DNA of 64,000 bases. Source: Codonopsis lanceolata. Its lineage: Eukaryota; Streptophyta; Magnoliopsida; Asterales; Campanulaceae. A model generated the notes under the pieces. The model worked only from the letters and a program-made list of their open reading frames with translations. It did not search any database and was not told where the DNA came from. A program made the translations under genes and the position numbers. The stretch covers positions 124,001 to 188,000 of the forward strand of contig CM028383.1 in assembly GCA_013146195.2 (NCBI GenBank), given 5' to 3'. This document shows positions 32,855 to 45,421 of this stretch, in pieces; within the stretch, counting starts at the first letter, position 1; each line of letters begins with the position of its first letter.

Positions 32855-34810
32855 TTAATCAAAAGTGATGAGATCTTTAGGCCATGCGATTGTACTCCCA
32901 ACTGCATCCTCGATCAGCGACATGTGTGAGTTAGGCCTAACCAGTGAAGCCTTGGGATCTAATGCCACAACCACCCAAACTTTCCAAGCATCCTTTCCTA
33001 AGGGAACGTGGTGCACCAAAGCATCAGGATCTGTAGATGCAACTTTCGCTTCTGCAACAACCATCTTTTGCCAATTGAATAGTTTGCATTTACGACCAAC
33101 ATCGTCATTAATGGGAACAACTCTTGAATTTAAATTAGTACAACCATGAACGTTGGAGCTACCATTTTGTGAAGGTGGAGTGGTTGTATTTTCATTCACA
33201 TTACCCCGTGAATGCTGAGAGAGTGTGTTAGCATTCCCATTAACCTTTGAAGCCAAATTCTGAGGACAAACACATATTAACATTTAAAATGACAATTTAA
33301 AATAACTCTCTAAAACAATGAGGATTATGGTAGAACACTTGCCTGCATGACCAGATTTTTCAGGAACTCCACCTGGTTCGTCAACTCTGAAACCTGGGTA
33401 TTTTGTAAGTATTCCAACTGATTCGTCAAATTGAAAACCTGGTTCTGAAGTGCTTCTACGTTCTTTGAACCTCTCATGTGGACTCCTACTTGAGAAGGGG
33501 TGATTCCAAATCCCATCGCTCGAACTCTCCCATTCCGTTCGGGTCCAAGGGTATGAGAGAGTGCATCTTTACTTATAGGTAATGATGGCGAAGGAGAGGT
33601 TTGTGATGAGTTGAATTCTTGAATTTTACTCTTGAAATTTTATAAACAATAAGTATTAAAATATAGAACTGTAAAACACAATTAGAAAATAGATCATTTA
33701 ATGAAAATGTACACTTACCACACAATCAGCAATAAATGTAGTCGGTATTTCCCCATTTTTTTTGGTGTGTGCTTTACACCAAACATCTTCTCTCCTTATT
33801 ATAGTTGTATTTGGACTCTCCTTTTTCTGAAAAATAAAACATTATAAAAATTGCAAGACATAATATAGAAACAATCATCCATATATTAGTCGATTCATAG
33901 AAAGTTACCATTTCTTCCTCAAGTCGAGCATACCCCTTCCTGCTCATTGTGTGTGGGGTTTGATTCTTTATCCTGATGTCCTTAAACTTTTTACTCTTCA
34001 CCTACACCAAAAATTCAATTTTAAACAAATCATACATTACAAAATCCTTAAATACAAACTCACAATGTACCTCAAATTCATTAGATAGCTTCTGTGCTAT
34101 AAAATTGTTCCAATCTTGAAGAGATTCTATGTTATCTGGTTTAAGGACAACATATCTAGACTCCTTATCCGGGAATTTCGATGCTTCTCTAAGTGATGCT
34201 ATAAGTCTTGACTTAAACTCTCTCCAACGTGTGCCCATCACTTGAACAAAAAGCGTCTTGTATAAGTCGTCAATCTTGAACCTCCCTTAAAAAAAAACAT
34301 CACATCATTTATATAACATGTGAACTTGACAATTTATGTTTGAGCTTGAGCCAGCTATATAATTATTACCTTAATACATGTCCACAAATCATCCTTTAGT
34401 CCTTCATTAACTTTCCTCCAACTATCAGTAGTGACTGGTACCATGTCTCGTACCAATGCACCCAAGTATGAAGATAACCACGTGGAGTGCAAACCTATAG
34501 GTTGTCCTCTTCCATTAAATTCAATCTCTACTAGATCATTAGGAGTTACGGCTAGTTTTCTCATCTTTGTAAGACCTCTTGTCCTCTTTCCCGGTCTTTC
34601 CTCTTCTTCAATAGATTGATTAGGCACTTCATTGGATATAGAAGGCCCATGAGAAGGCATTCTTTGGGCAGTAGAATTATTTTGGGAGGGAGAGGGATTA
34701 GAGCCTCTTTCGGAAATCCTTAAGGCTTCATTTCCATGTTGTTGCGATATTGAAATGGCTGTTAGATTTAATCGTTTGGCGCGCTTCTTCCCTTGTTTTG
34801 AACCCTGCAT
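32855..34810 (-). CDS. En/Spm transposase_24-type protein (TNPA-like), multi-exon
   Basis: Minus-strand exons encode a plant CACTA accessory protein. The first (from 34810) has a basic, Ser/Gln-rich N-terminus and then RGLTKMRKLAVTPNDLVEIE, FNGRGQPIG and LGALVRDMVPVTTDSWRKV, the Ptta/En/Spm (transposase_24) core. Exon 34241-34002 adds MGTRWREFKSRLIAS. The next, ending at 33774, adds HTMSRKGYARLEEEM. Exon 33516-33343 reads MGFGITPSQVGVHMRGSKNV followed by leucine-rich coiled coil (LTNQLEYL, LTNQVEFLKNL). Exon 33259-32855 is the C-terminus. The last intron (33260-33342) uses a GC donor (CAG|GCAAGT) and an AG acceptor and keeps frame (LVMQ|NLAS). Such proteins bind subterminal repeats during transposition. 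No clear disabling change was seen, so it may be functional. Confidence 0.75.
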
Positions 34811-35041
34811 AATTCATTATCAAATATGAAGTTAGTACACACAATTTTTTTTGGTAAGTAGATAACATGAATATGAAAGTTTAAGTAGATCTAGTCAAGT
34901 CTTACTTCAGCCTTTTCATTCGCCATAGCAATGATGATGCTGAATCGAGGTCAGGGTATCTAAAGATCCACCTGTTAGTTCAAGAAAATTTTCAAATATT
35001 AAATATTATATATGACATACTCACGAAAAAAAACAATATAC

Positions 35042-38000
35042 TCATAATAAAGAAACATTTATTAATTTTACCAATATTTCGTCGCAACCCACTCTTACAC
35101 AACTACCATCTGGATCGTCCATGGTTATATCAAGCAAAGTTGCATCTAGTGGATTATAGGATGATTCATCATCCTCATTAGGCTCATCATCGTAGATTTC
35201 CAAATCGTGGTAGCCTCTTGGTGGTGGCCTCACTACGACTTGCCAATTGGAGACTTTGCTTTCTCTCCAATAGAACACTTGGGACGCTTGTGTTGCTAGT
35301 ATAAAAGGATCTCCTTTAAATTGATCTTGAAATTGGTCAAAGTTGACTAATGTAAATCCATCTTCAACCTTGACTCCACGATAAATATTTGCCCAGTCGC
35401 ACTTAAATAAAGGAATTTGGAAAACAAGATAGTCCAACACAATAATGTCACGCAAGATCCCATAATGACCTATTGTATTGCTACTAGATTGTTCATTGTC
35501 ATTTGACGCTGATCTACGAATCGTAGTTGCTTCGAGTGAAACACCACTATTCTGTGTGGACTTTTCAGTGGCCTTCGTGCGAAATCGACGACCATTTATA
35601 ATAAAGCCCGAGTAGGAGAGTGCTTGCTTTCTAGGTCCATACGAAAGCCACTTTATTACATCAGAAACATTACCGGTAGTCATGTCGAGTTTAACCTATA
35701 CATGTATTCAAAACAAGAATGTGTGTATTCATAATATGTAAACTAATCTATTGTGTAATAAAATAAACCAAAGTGTTAAAAACCTTATTCGTAAACCAAT
35801 TAGAGAAAGTCTCTGAATGCTTCTTTGAAAGTTCTTCATAAGAGAGATTATTATGTAACCTCTTCAATTCTTCCATACGCATCCTAAAAGAAAGAAAGAG
35901 TGAAAAATAAGCATGACGAAGAAACTGGACAAATTTTGTTTAACTTAAACTTACTCTTCATATGGTTCCACTTCCGCCGTATTAAACAACACATATCGAT
36001 GAGCATTCTGCATGTCTTCATTAGACAATATAGTATGCTCTCCTTTAGAAATCGGTCGTCCCTCGAACATTTTTTCATCTTGAGAGTCCTCATTACGATT
36101 ATGTGTTTCACCAATTTCATTAGCTTTCTTGATATATTCACTGCAATATCTCATGCACTCTTCGGCAAGATAGCATTCACATATACATCCTTCAGGACGT
36201 GCACGATTTCTAACAGAGTCCTTGCATGTCTTCATAAATCTAAAAAAGATCGAATAAAAAGGTGAAGACAAACTACTAAGGGTACTGAAAATTAATGTTT
36301 GATGAATGAATAGAATAGGAATACCTTTCAAATGGAAACATCCAATGATATTGATTTGGTCCACAAAACGTGTTTCCCGTCCTAAATGTATTGGCAAGTG
36401 AATCATAATGTCGAAGAAGGAAGGAGGAAAATATCTTTCAAGGATGCACAATGTCTCAACAATTTCTTCTTCAACAACTTCTAGTTTTTCTATATCAAGC
36501 ACTCTTTGACTTATACTGTTGAAAAATGAACATAGTCGAAATATCGCATTTCTTGGCCCTTTGGGTAAAATTCCTCTCAATGCGACGGGCAATAATAAGT
36601 TGCATTAAAACATGGTAATCATGGGACTTGAGACCGAATAACTTGTCATCCTCGCAAAAAACAGCTTTGCAATATTTGAGCTGCACTGCCCTGAACCTTC
36701 AAATTTCTTAGTCGCCAATAAAAGGTCTCCATCTCTGAGCTTGTTAACGTATGTTGTGCAGGTGGAAGGAAGATCTTATTATTTTGTTCAACCCTTGGGT
36801 ACAAATCTGACCTAATTCCCATATTTTCCAAGTCTTTACGAGCATTAAGGCCATCCTTTGATTTTCCTTTTATATCAAGCAAAGTGCAAACTAAACTCTC
36901 ACCGCAATTCTTTTCAACGTGCATCAAATCCAAACAGTGACGGACCGGAAGATACTGAATCAAGACAAAGACATAACATTATTGACTAATAAACACTACA
37001 ATTTTATTCAAGTATTATTAAAGTTCAAAAAATGGTTTACCTCGTAATAAGGTAACTCAAAAAAAATTGGCTTCTTCTTCCACATGAGGCCCGTGATCAA
37101 GACTTTCTTTCTTTTATTCTTACTCTTCCTCTTCTTGTGGCCCTTAGATTTTTCCCTTCCTTTTCTTGTTTCTTCCTCATTGCTCATTTCCTCCCTTTTC
37201 CAAAATCATTTTTAATAGTACTAACAACTTTTAAAACATCGAACCCAATATTGAGGCTTCCCCTCGCCTCAAGGGTTCCATCAAACCAACTCTTCTTTTT
37301 TCGATAAGGATGATTGGATGCAAGGAACCGTCGATGACCCATGTATGCACACTTGTTGCTGTAAGGCAGCCATATTGAACAAGTATTGACACCACAAATA
37401 GGACACGCTGCCTTACCCTTTGTAGTACATCCAGCCAAATTTCCATAAGCAGGGAAATCATTAATTGTCCACATGAGAATGGCCCTCAAATTGAACATGC
37501 TCTTCCCGTATGCATCATAGACCTCAACTCCACTTATCCATAATTCTTTCAAGTCTTCAATGAGTGGGCTTAAATATACATCAATATCATTTCCTGGTTG
37601 CTTCGCCCGTGGATTAACAAAGTTAACATTAGATTCTCTTTTTCATGCATAGCCATGGGGAAGGTTGTAATTAACAAGCACCACGGGCCAACAACCGTAC
37701 GTAGAACTTAGATTACGATATAGGATTAAATCCATCTGTAGCAAGTCCAAGTCTTAAGTTTCGATGATCCGATGCAAAACAAGGCCACTTACTATCAATA
37801 AAACTCCATTGAGGTGAATCAACTGGATGTCGCATCTTGTTATCCTTACTATGATGAGTGCTATGCCACAGTAATTGTTCAGAATTTACTGATGATCTAA
37901 ACATCCTTCTAAATCTGGGAATAATCGGAAAGTACCTCAAAACCTTAGCCGGTACCCCCTTTTTAATTTTGCGCCATCTCCTTTCCGACCACTTTCCACC

Positions 38001-38642
38001 GGATTTTCCACATCTTGGGCAATTATCTACATCCGCTGTGTCTTTTCTAAATAGACAACAGTCATTGACACATGCATGTATTTTTTCATACCCCAAGTCA
38101 AATGTCTTAAGTAACTTTTTCGTAGCATAAGTAGAAGCAGGAAGTGTATTTCCTTGTGGAAACATATCACTCAAGACTTTGAGAAGTTCGGTAAAAGCCT
38201 TATCTGACATACCATTAACAGCTTTATGTTTGAAAAGCACTACTGTCGCTGTCAGCTTTGTGTAATTAGTGCAACCTGGGTACAGGGGAGTTTCTGCTTC
38301 ATCCAACAATTTAGAAAACCCTCCATCTCTCCTTTCTTCTGTGTAATCTGCAATCTCTTCCTCGTTAACACGCGCATCTACAAACATCCTATATGTATCT
38401 GATACTTCATTGCGATCACATGTCATTTTTGAGGAAGTGTCAGAACGTTCTTCCCCATGAAAAATCCATTCCTTGTACGTCGGATCCATCCCAAAGACAA
38501 CCAAGTGTGACACCACATTATCACTAGACTGGTGAATGATATTTCTGCACCGAGTACAAGGACATTTAATTTTGGGGGGATTTCCTAACTTCTCCATAGT
38601 TCTAGTAACGAAATTTCTTGCTCCATCACTATATGCGGGCAA
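35042..38642 (-). CDS. CACTA transposase (tnp2/TNPD-like), one or two frameshifts
   Basis: The domain order on the minus strand is complete. 38642-38430 has the transposase-associated zinc module GNPPKIKCPCTRCRNI. 38360-37184 is the tnp2 core with LLDEAETPLYPGCTNYTKLT, CCLFRKDTADVDNCPRCGKS, a MRHPVDSPQW box and NDFPAYGNLAGCTTKGKAAC. It continues with HCLDLMHVEKNCGESLVCTL (36950). A DUF4218 region follows with MPVALRGILPKGPRNAIFRL and LERYFPPSFFDIMIHLPIHL (36592-36390). An 85-bp GT-AG intron (36240-36324) keeps frame across ER|FMK. The end is a DUF4216 region with PLFKCDWANIYRGVKVEDGF and DPFILATQASQVFYW (35400-35270). A frameshift lies near 37690 and another near 37645; both may be sequencing errors. 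It catalyses cutting and rejoining at CACTA ends. The TNPA-like gene follows downstream on the same strand. Confidence 0.85.
36240..36324 (-). other. 85-bp intron in the transposase gene
   Basis: The donor GAAAG|GTATTC and acceptor TTTTTTAG|ATTTATG restore GAA AGA TTT ATG (E-R-F-M), the conserved join inside the DUF4218 domain. Confidence 0.75.
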
Positions 38643-39483
38643 TGGTCTACAAAGAAAGCTTAAAAAAATTAATTCAATAGAAATAAAAGAGCATTACTAT
38701 ACCAAATTAATCTTTGAGTTTAGATTTGAAACCTTGGCAGATTCACCCAAGCTTTATCCATCAAAAGAATGGGATTCTAACTTCAAACCTAAACTAAGAA
38801 AATACACGCATGTAATCACCATATCAGACACAAGTATACAATATATATAGACTGACTAATCGCAATCAATGTGCACTTCATTATGAATGCTAGAGGAAAA
38901 AAGTTAAACATAAAGATGAGATCAGTTTGGGAACCGCAGAAGTGCATATGTAGTTACTTTGTGCTACATAAGTAAAACTAGCAAGTGTGAATTGAAATAA
39001 AACCTTTTAATTACCGCTTTCGTTGCAAAAGGCTTTGATGTGAGCGCTCCTAGCTACAGGGCATATATCGATTACATTCCCCGAAACCATTTAGTTTTTG
39101 AAAATTACAATGCCACCCATCATGTTTGTTTTTCTTTTCTTTAGATGAACAATGCTGTCACAAAAATAGAAACCCACAATTCCCTAACAATCTGTTAAGC
39201 AACTACTACTTTGTTCCAATTTTTAGGGCGCCCAAACCCGCTCAACTATACTCCAACTTCAGCCACGAACCTCGCTTCAATAATTCTTGCTAAAACAACC
39301 CTTAATCTAGCTTGTAACACCAGTTTCGATCAGCCCAAACACTGCTCAAAATGCCGACTAGGCTGCCCGAACACGACTCCAAAACAGCCCAATGTCCCGT
39401 TCACGCTCGACTATGCGCCTCTAAACCGCTACGCTTGTTGGAGGCTTAAACTGCCCCACACGTATATCAAGAGCATCTCAATA
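38643..39483. other. transposase upstream region, then copy-specific filler
   Basis: 38857-39080 aligns with 1800-2020. 39081-39483 has no counterpart in the first copy, where gypsy sequence (2021-2949) occupies the place. The filler has C-rich words (gcccgaacacgactccaaaac) but no recognised gene. Confidence 0.5.
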
Positions 39484-39499
39484 GTGATCATATTTATAC

Positions 39500-39790
39500 T
39501 ACTAATGATTCTCAAAATTCTCATGAAAGTCCTACACTTTTTGATGAGTCTATATCTCTGCATCTCTCACTGAAAACATTATTTCTACTACTGAGTTTAC
39601 ATGTAATAATTCAAGGACTGTTAGAACCAAAACTCTTCCTGTTAGGTTTAAAAATTATACAGGGCAGCCTAGTACTCTTTGCAAGGTCAGGTGCATCTGC
39701 TCAAATTTCTTGCTACATCTCATATTTCCACAAATGTAAGAGCCTAGATTTATTTACTAAGGCTCTCTCTCTTCCTCGAATACATAAATT
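39500..39790 (+). pseudogene. Ty1/copia pol relic, second copy
   Basis: It aligns with 2960-3245. In one frame it reads ISTTEFTCNNSRTVRTKTLP then VRFKNYTGQPSTLC, a copia linker-like segment slightly longer than in copy 1. The DLFTKAL box region (agatttatttactaaggctc) is present but frameshifted. Confidence 0.5.
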
Positions 39791-39982
39791 GGTTAATAGC
39801 TTCCTCTTATCTATTTTTTGGCACCATTCATTTTCAAGACAATTACTTTATGTTTTTGTCAAAAATCCACTTAATGAGACACCAAAGATCAAAAAGCTTA
39901 AAATTTTCTTAATATAAATAGATTTCCGGACACAAAATATGTATTGCTTATCACATTTAAAGGACTACAATTCAATGCAATC

Positions 39983-40075
39983 GTAATCGGGAGGTTTTGA
40001 TACACTAAACTATGCAACTAAAAGGGAGTGGGCTACTCAAGATGGCACTCAAATTCCTATATCGATTGTCTACCC
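39983..40075 (+). pseudogene. oligopeptidase B fragment, second copy
   Basis: It encodes GGFDTLNYATKREWATQDGT and QIPISIVY, the same fragment as at 3446-3541 with three bases missing (WATQ for WATAQ) and a disturbed first codon pair. Neither copy retains catalytic residues. Nearly identical flanks show that the fragment was already inside the duplicated segment before it multiplied. Confidence 0.65.
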
Positions 40076-40359
40076 TATTATTAAGTTGGTTGTCCGCTAA
40101 AGCCCTTGAGAAACAAATGGCACTCAAATTCCTATATTCCTATATATTTTATTAATTTATATTACTTTTAGGATATTAAATTTTAATCTCTCGAAAAATA
40201 TTAAGAAACTATCACTAACATCTCTTAAAATTTCGTAAGAACAAGTAAGTTTTTATGATTCTTTGGTCAAAGTATAATTAAGTTGATCAATAGAAGCGAG
40301 ACTTTTTTATTGGATGGGCAATATTATTTATATCATCTATTGCATCCGACCGCCATTCG

Positions 40360-40920
40360 GGAGGGAAGAGTTCAGATGAAGGTGTGCAATATACTTTCGT
40401 GTCGGCTTGAAAACGAAGAAACATTAAATGCTTGTTGGGCTATTAATGACTTTTATTTTGAAAGAAAAATAGTAGAGCAATGAAGGTGCTAACCTATTTC
40501 TCGTGAGGAGTCAAGTTGGGAGACCAGAGTTCTCTGGACTACCTTTTCTAAGTGGTTCGCTACAAAAGCAAGAATCAACCGAGAACTCGTGAAAGAATCT
40601 GCTAATGTGCCTTCTCAAGTCTCCTCCGCTTGCACCGCCAATACGCCTCTTCAAAAGTCTGCCGCCTAACCGGTCCAATAGCAGATGCATATTCCATCTG
40701 GTGGTGTGCAAGACAAGAAGAAAAACAATTACTTCAGGCAAATGGTAAGAACGTGGCAACTTCATCACGGATCGACCTCAACCAAGGTCCATGCCGCCCG
40801 AGTGGTGGTTCTTCCCTGGTTACCTCTTCGGCGATGGAAGTAAATGATGTCTCTTGAAGACGGGATCTAGTTGAGTTGCTTTATGCTGGCTTGGACAACA
40901 AAACAAGATTTAGAAAGGAT
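40360..40920 (+). pseudogene. unidentified host coding fragment, second copy
   Basis: It aligns with 3840-4240 and continues further. Readable blocks are GRPEFSGLPFLSGSLQKQES, ELVKESANVPSQVSSACTAN, DKKKNNYFR, NGKNVATSSRIDLNQGPCRP and RRDLVELLYAGLDNKTRFRK, in shifting frames. The composition is Ser/Asn/Gln rich with basic patches. I do not recognise the family. Homology to copy 1 ends near 40760. Confidence 0.4.
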
Positions 40921-43900
40921 AACTTGAAATTATCTGGTTGCACCCATTTTAATTAACATTGTAATAATTAGCTTTCAATGGATTATTGAGATTGCGTTTG
41001 TTTAGCCAGGGGAACTAAAAAATTCTAAGACATTGCTGAATGTCCCTGAAAACATGTGACCCGATTTACATCGATGATATATTTTACTACAAATTATTCT
41101 TTTCCGCATATAAAAAAAACCTATTTCTCAAGATATGTTTGTTATAGTGACATGTAAGTCCCATTTGCAAAGCATTTACCACTGTCGGTGGCTCATTCAA
41201 AACAAATCATTTGTAACGCAACGCCTAACACCATTTATAGAAAATTTAACTATTCTCAGTTTTTTTCTGATTTTGGCGCTAAAACATAAATAAATTTTAA
41301 TTATAGGTAGGGGATGGAGATTCAGATCATTACTGTTGGGAGCGGGCCGAGGACATGACAACCCCAAGTGCCTCTGCAACAGCTGCAACCTGGGCTTTTA
41401 CACCTGCATACAATGCATTTTGCAATATAAAAACATATTCATGAATCATGACGTAAAAGCAAAGAAAAAATATAAAAGTTGCATTTCCAGTATATTGCCC
41501 ACCTACACAAAATATAAAATGATAGCTTATGTCGTTAGATCAGAATGAAATTAATGACTAGTTTATGTATTTTGTAAACAACTATGTTTTTCAATTAATG
41601 GAAGTACGTAAGAATTTATCTACAAGAGATGCAAGTGATCTAACTACGGGGCTTTAGGTTTCGAACAAAGGCAACATCTAGACATCTTCTAATTCCTCGA
41701 GGATCATTTTTACATAAGAAACTAGATTAATCGTTATTCGATATTTATACGCATTATCATATCTAACGGTTCAAATGCACTTCAAGACCGAGAAGAAGGA
41801 ACATTTTCTTGATTCGTAAATAAACACGAGGGGTATTGCAATATTTTGTTTCCTCGCAGTTCCGACCGCTCTTTGGCCGTGATTGATTGATATAGACCAT
41901 TTCAGTTCCTACATCCAAGGCATGTCGAGAATATCCAATTAAGAGCAACATGGAGTCGCTATGGAAATGTTGAATGGTTGTGGAGACCAATTTATAGCTT
42001 TCTATAAATAAAAAAAATACAGCGAAGGGACCATACTGACAAACCTCACTTAAACTTATTTCTAAAAATCATATTGTTCATTCACTCTAGCACATGTGGA
42101 ATGCTCATTATCCTTGATAGGCACCGGTATCCTTGAGCGAGGCTTTGGGTTACTACTGGCTTATTTTGGGTTACTAAGGATACAAGTCTATAGGATACAA
42201 GTCTATAGGACTCACGAAGAATCATGAACAAGACAAAATCACAAAGAATGAAACACAATCTTGACTTCTTCATCCATGATAAAATCCGTGCGAAATGCCC
42301 TTAAAACCCAAATTAACTAATCATTAACATTAAACCACAAGCCAAGCTTCAATTAGACTCTTTCTTCCATCTCCCTAATTCTATAGGTATTCCACTCAAT
42401 ATTCTGAAGTATGATTTCAGTTTTGGCTTTCCACATGCAACATACACTAGTAGCATTTCACTCCCTTAGTGTAGTTAGAGGTGACAATTCAAACTGCAAA
42501 ACTAAACCAATTCAAAACAGTTATTTTAGTTAATTTTTTTGAAAATAATGAATCTGTTCGGTGAAAATGTTTGGAAATTTAATATTTAACCAAATCGAGC
42601 CATACAATCAAGCCCCTCCTATATTAAGTTCCTCTTGTTTTCATTTTCTTTTGGATCTATGTGTCTAAAAATCAATGACTGGTGACATCTGTGTCTAATT
42701 TTCAATAGCCTTGTCACTCGATAATAATGTGTCCCAAAATCATTGTCCCCGGTTGACTTTACACATGCTTTGGATTTTGGAAAGTGTATGACTCTATTTA
42801 CATTTTCTTTGAGACCCTCAAGCATCCTCAAGGCATACCTAAACGAGACCCATTTCCTTTCCTATCTCATAGCTAAAAGGGATCTATAGTCAATTGGTTT
42901 AAAATAGGATTTTTTTATGGATGTCCCAAAATGTAGGAGATTCTTATTTTGGGACATAAGAGAGTGCATATTTTCAAGAGGTGGAAAAAATATCTCGAAA
43001 TGAGTTGAACTGTCAAATGGAACCATCAACCGAGCCAAACCGACGGTCCTGCACCAATGCAATTTGTTTCAAATCCAATCGCCAACCGAACCACACCAAA
43101 CCAAAGATAGTTTGGGTTCATTTTAGTTTCATAATTCAAGTCTGTTTGACTTTGTACGATACATGTGGTTCAGGGCTTATGGTTGAGTAAGCCAAACACT
43201 TTACACCCCTAATTCTAGAGACCAGTCTGTTCTTGAAGTAACTTCCTCGTGAAGCACACTTGTGCAATCGAAACAACCAAAAGATCAATCTTCTCGAATT
43301 AGGAAACACCAACTAATTACTACCAGCTTTAATACTCCCACTCTCCCAAAATAAGAGTCCCTTATTTCATTTTGGGATGTCCCAACAATTGTTTCCTTAT
43401 AACCGATCCGCATATATGCTCTAAAAAGTCGAGTAAATGCCACACACACTTTTCAAATCTAAAACAATGGGAGTTCGAGTCGGAGCACAAGAATGAATAT
43501 AGATAACCCCCATTAAAATGCCAAAGGTTGTTTGAGATTTGAAGCAACCTTCTAGTGACAGACCCAAAAGGACCGACATGCAAAGCTATACCACATACAA
43601 ATTAAGAAGCAACGGCACCGCCGCAATCTCGCAACCTAAAGGGTCTGCAATCCTATTGAAGATGGAGCTTTGATCTCCTTCAATTCATACGGGCAAAATT
43701 AACAAACCTTTTCATGACTAAATTTCTTTTTTGATAATTGTAACTAGCAATTTTTACAATCATATCAATATTAAGTTTATATTTCATTGTTTTGAAAGTA
43801 TTTCTTCATTAGTTTCCAATCCAATCAATCATACAACAAACAGTGAATAATCACCAAGGTGAAGTTTGAAGATTATAATCTGATATGTCTATAACTTTAC

Positions 43901-45164
43901 TATCTACGATCTCGAGGGGATTAGATTTGCAAACAGGTTCATTCACCTATAGACAAATTATAGCAGCCACATACAACTTTGATGCCACAAATAAAATTGG
44001 TGTGGGTTTGATGTCTCAACACTTACTCCATAAACAATATTCAAACAACTGGAACATAGAATAAGATAGGCCAGACATATATCAATAGTAAAATAAAAGA
44101 ACAAAATGCTAAACAAATGAGACAAGAACAGCAAACGAACGCAAAAAACAAAACAAGCTTCAAAATATGGCAAACAAATTGCAAAAGAACACAAGAAAGT
44201 GAAGTCTAGTACGGCTAGGATCGAGAAAGCTCAATAACAAGCTAGCCAAAATTTTAGTTTAATGGTTCCAGCCTCCAAGATGGTCTCCTGCTGCTACCGA
44301 CTTCCATTGCTATATAAGAATTCGAGGCTTTTTCAAGGGTTCATAAGAGAAATTTGATTACAGCCTTCACCCCCCCTTTCTCTCTCTCAAAATGCCCACC
44401 TACCTTGCTAATCTAGCCAATCCATTCCTTAACTATCTCACTTGCGCTATGGGCCTATCATCCATACGATGGTAATTCTACTTCGCAATCTATTTGAAAC
44501 AATGTGACAGGGATCAACTTAATTCCCATGAAGCAATAAGTGACTACAATCCAAAATCTAAATAGACCCCTAACAAGAACCTGAATTGAGAAAATTGGAA
44601 AACATTGACTTAGTGAATTTTCTTAGAGGCCAAACATCAAACATCTTGTAGAAATTTGTCAGATGAAATATTTCATACTTGGGCACTGTTATGTATATAT
44701 TAAGGCATATAGTTACATAAGAAGAGTTTAGGGCACACAATAGGTAAGGAAAGAGATAAAGGTGCTTACGGATGAACTTGGATCAATAATGAACGAACCA
44801 ATCCCCAATCGCAGATTAAAACCCCAAAGTTAATTTGTCTAAGAAATATGTGAAAGGGGAAGATAAAGGGAGAAATTAGTATGAGTGATGTTGGGAGAGT
44901 TTGGAGAAATTAGTCACTACATTAAGAGAGAGCGTGAGAGAAAGACCAGGAGATTTACCTTGCGGCAGATCGATTAAGAGAGAGCGTGAGAGAAAGACGA
45001 GCAGGGAGAGACAAAGACGATGTTAATGGTTTCTTTCCTGTTGAGCATACGTTTTGAGTGATTGTGAAATTAGAGCCATGATTGTGAAATTAGAGCGCGG
45101 GGGAGGGGGGAAATAATACCGCGCTTTTTTTCGGTGGAATTGGTTCGACAACACAAGAAAATGT
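40921..45164. other. non-coding interior with possible MITE remnants
   Basis: No gene is recognised. A minus-strand block at 41420-41330 reads NALYAGVKAQVAAVAEALGV then VMSSARSQQ and a stop; it looks like a short exon but has no known match. 43332-43400 (tcccaaaataagagtccctt, ttttgggatgtccc) and, in reverse orientation, 42974-42920 look like ends of a common plant MITE type, and 43020-43160 has ggttcgg-like words seen in hAT-type MITEs. 44880-45000 contains a repeated agagagagcgtgagagaaag block (two copies). Confidence 0.35.
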
Positions 45165-45421
45165 AAACAGTCGACATTTACTATTAATCGGCAAAGACAA
45201 CATTTGTAAAAGCAAACGTTGTTTATCAAAAGGACACGACAACGTTTTAAGAATAAAACGCTGTGTATTAAATGGAAAAGACAACGTTTCATTTCAAAAC
45301 GTTGTATATTAAGTTAACCACAACGTTTCCTCTACAAACGTTGTTTTATCTGTACTTTAGACAACGTTTTCAAAAAAACGTTGTGTAAAAAACGTTGTAA
45401 AATGTCATTTTTCTTGTAGTG
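45165..45421. mobile_element. CACTA right terminus with subterminal repeats
   Basis: The end tttttcttgtagtg (45408-45421) is the reverse complement of CACTACAAGAAAAA. About ten acaacgttt/aaacgttgt words lie inside it. It stops exactly where the LINE ORF1 reading frame begins, which fixes the boundary. Confidence 0.8.

Larger units (their letters stand above)
24710..45421 (-). mobile_element. candidate 20.7-kb CACTA (En/Spm) element with captured host fragments
   Basis: The left end reads CACTACAACAAAAA. The right end, reverse-complemented, reads CACTACAAGAAAAA, matching at 13 of 14 bases. Both are followed inwards by arrays of ACAACGTT/AACGTTGT words. Between them on the minus strand lie a nearly complete TNPD-like transposase (38642-35042) and a TNPA-like protein (34810-32855). 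The rest includes an RLCK-VII kinase relic, an oligopeptidase B fragment, a copia relic and an unidentified coding fragment. Against a single insertion: the outer flanking triplets (gtg on the left, aat on the right) do not match as a 3-bp target-site duplication, and 20 kb is large for the family. The two ends could belong to different elements. Confidence 0.5.

Noticed and set aside
42476..43218. Complete hAT-type non-autonomous element
   Set aside because: The ends tagaggtgacaattc and, reversed, taggggtgtaaagtg are only loosely similar, and the flanking 8-mers do not match.
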